A DNA stretch of 64,000 bases from Promerops cafer (taxonomy: Eukaryota; Chordata; Aves; Passeriformes; Nectariniidae). Position numbers and translations under genes: made by a program. The stretch spans positions 572,236 through 636,235 of the forward strand of contig VZSE01013368.1 of assembly GCA_013398275.1 (NCBI GenBank), written 5' to 3'. Below are positions 63,581 through 64,000 of this stretch, piece after piece. Position 1 is the stretch's first letter, and each line of letters begins with the position of its first letter. The notes below the pieces were generated by a model that saw only the letters and a list, made by a program, of their open reading frames with translations, did not search any database and was not told the DNA's origin.

Positions 63581-64000
63581 GTAAAGGCGTGTGGAAGTGG
63601 GGGAGAGCCGCCTGCTCCTGCAGCTCATCTCCTCCGGGTCTCGCCCAAAATGCGTGTTACCTGCGTTTAATTAGCATTGCACAGCATCTGTCCCCGTCTG
63701 GTTACTGCCGTGCTCAGCCGCCAGGTCCCTATAGGTACACACAGTCTATAGGAACACGCGCGTAGTGCTGCATCCTCTACACCCCTGGCCAGCCTTCATT
63801 CATATTTATGCCGCGACTAAATATTCGATCAAAGGTTGAACGCTAACGCAGATCGGTTATATTTTTAATGTACGACCCTTAAAATAGACTGTTTTGTAAA
63901 CTGCAAGTGTCTAAAGATGCTCAGCGCAGCCTCCCCCGGCCGCGCAGCCTCCCCCCCAGTAATAATAATGCTGCAGATTGTAGAAGGATTTGAGTCTGCA
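63581..64000. other. Promoter-proximal or 5' UTR/intron sequence, no coding exon seen
   Basis: CpGs are still scattered here, mixed with AT-rich segments (TTTAATTAGCATTGCAC near 63667; TATATTTTTAATG near 63859). A short GC-rich piece at 63921-63958 holds an imperfect direct repeat of GCGCAGCCTCCCCC. It may include the GABRA1 first exon or its flank. Confidence 0.4.

Noticed and set aside
1..64000. CRISPR arrays, operons, phage or plasmid features, or a novel multi-gene system
   Set aside because: The DNA is vertebrate nuclear sequence. No regularly spaced repeats or compact gene strings exist, and nothing beyond the findings listed suggests an undescribed system.

Overview
The window reads as vertebrate nuclear DNA from a bird, probably a songbird. 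It has a single recognisable protein-coding exon with vertebrate splice signals, low coding density and AT-rich non-coding sequence. It carries CR1 retrotransposon 3' ends, which are typical of sauropsids, and two long terminal repeats that resemble LTR families common in passerines. The species cannot be fixed from the sequence, and the songbird call rests on recollection of LTR families.

Layout. Positions 1-5775 look like the last intron of GABRA6. Positions 5776-6147 are its final coding exon, encoding the end of the M3-M4 cytoplasmic loop, the fourth membrane segment and the C-terminus of the GABA-A receptor alpha-6 subunit. A 3' UTR follows, with a candidate poly(A) signal at 6756-6761. 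From about 6.8 kb to 63 kb there is no gene I can support. That stretch holds two CR1 fragments (8934-9125 on minus, 44420-44538 on plus), an approximately 1.04 kb solo LTR (46250-47285), a second LTR of about 0.8 kb (about 48771-49562), simple repeats, and a few short homeodomain/POU-site-rich tracts that might be enhancers. At 63.1-63.6 kb the sequence switches to a CpG island, the only one in the window.

How it fits together. In amniotes the GABA-A receptor cluster runs GABRB2 (opposite strand), GABRA6, GABRA1, GABRG2. The gene next downstream of GABRA6 should therefore be GABRA1, on the same strand. The CpG island at the right edge is the natural candidate for the GABRA1 promoter and 5' exon, but no GABRA1 coding exon lies in the window.

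The most useful observations are: the GABRA6 reading frame continues 33 residues beyond the usual end, while a perfect splice donor sits on the conserved final codons; a candidate downstream exon lies at 10.9 kb in splice-compatible phase; and two single-N assembly joins are each flanked by duplicated sequence, one of which preserves what look like two alleles differing by a 21-bp indel. I found no CRISPR array, tRNA or rRNA gene, and no novel multi-gene system. This is mainly an ordinary intergenic region.
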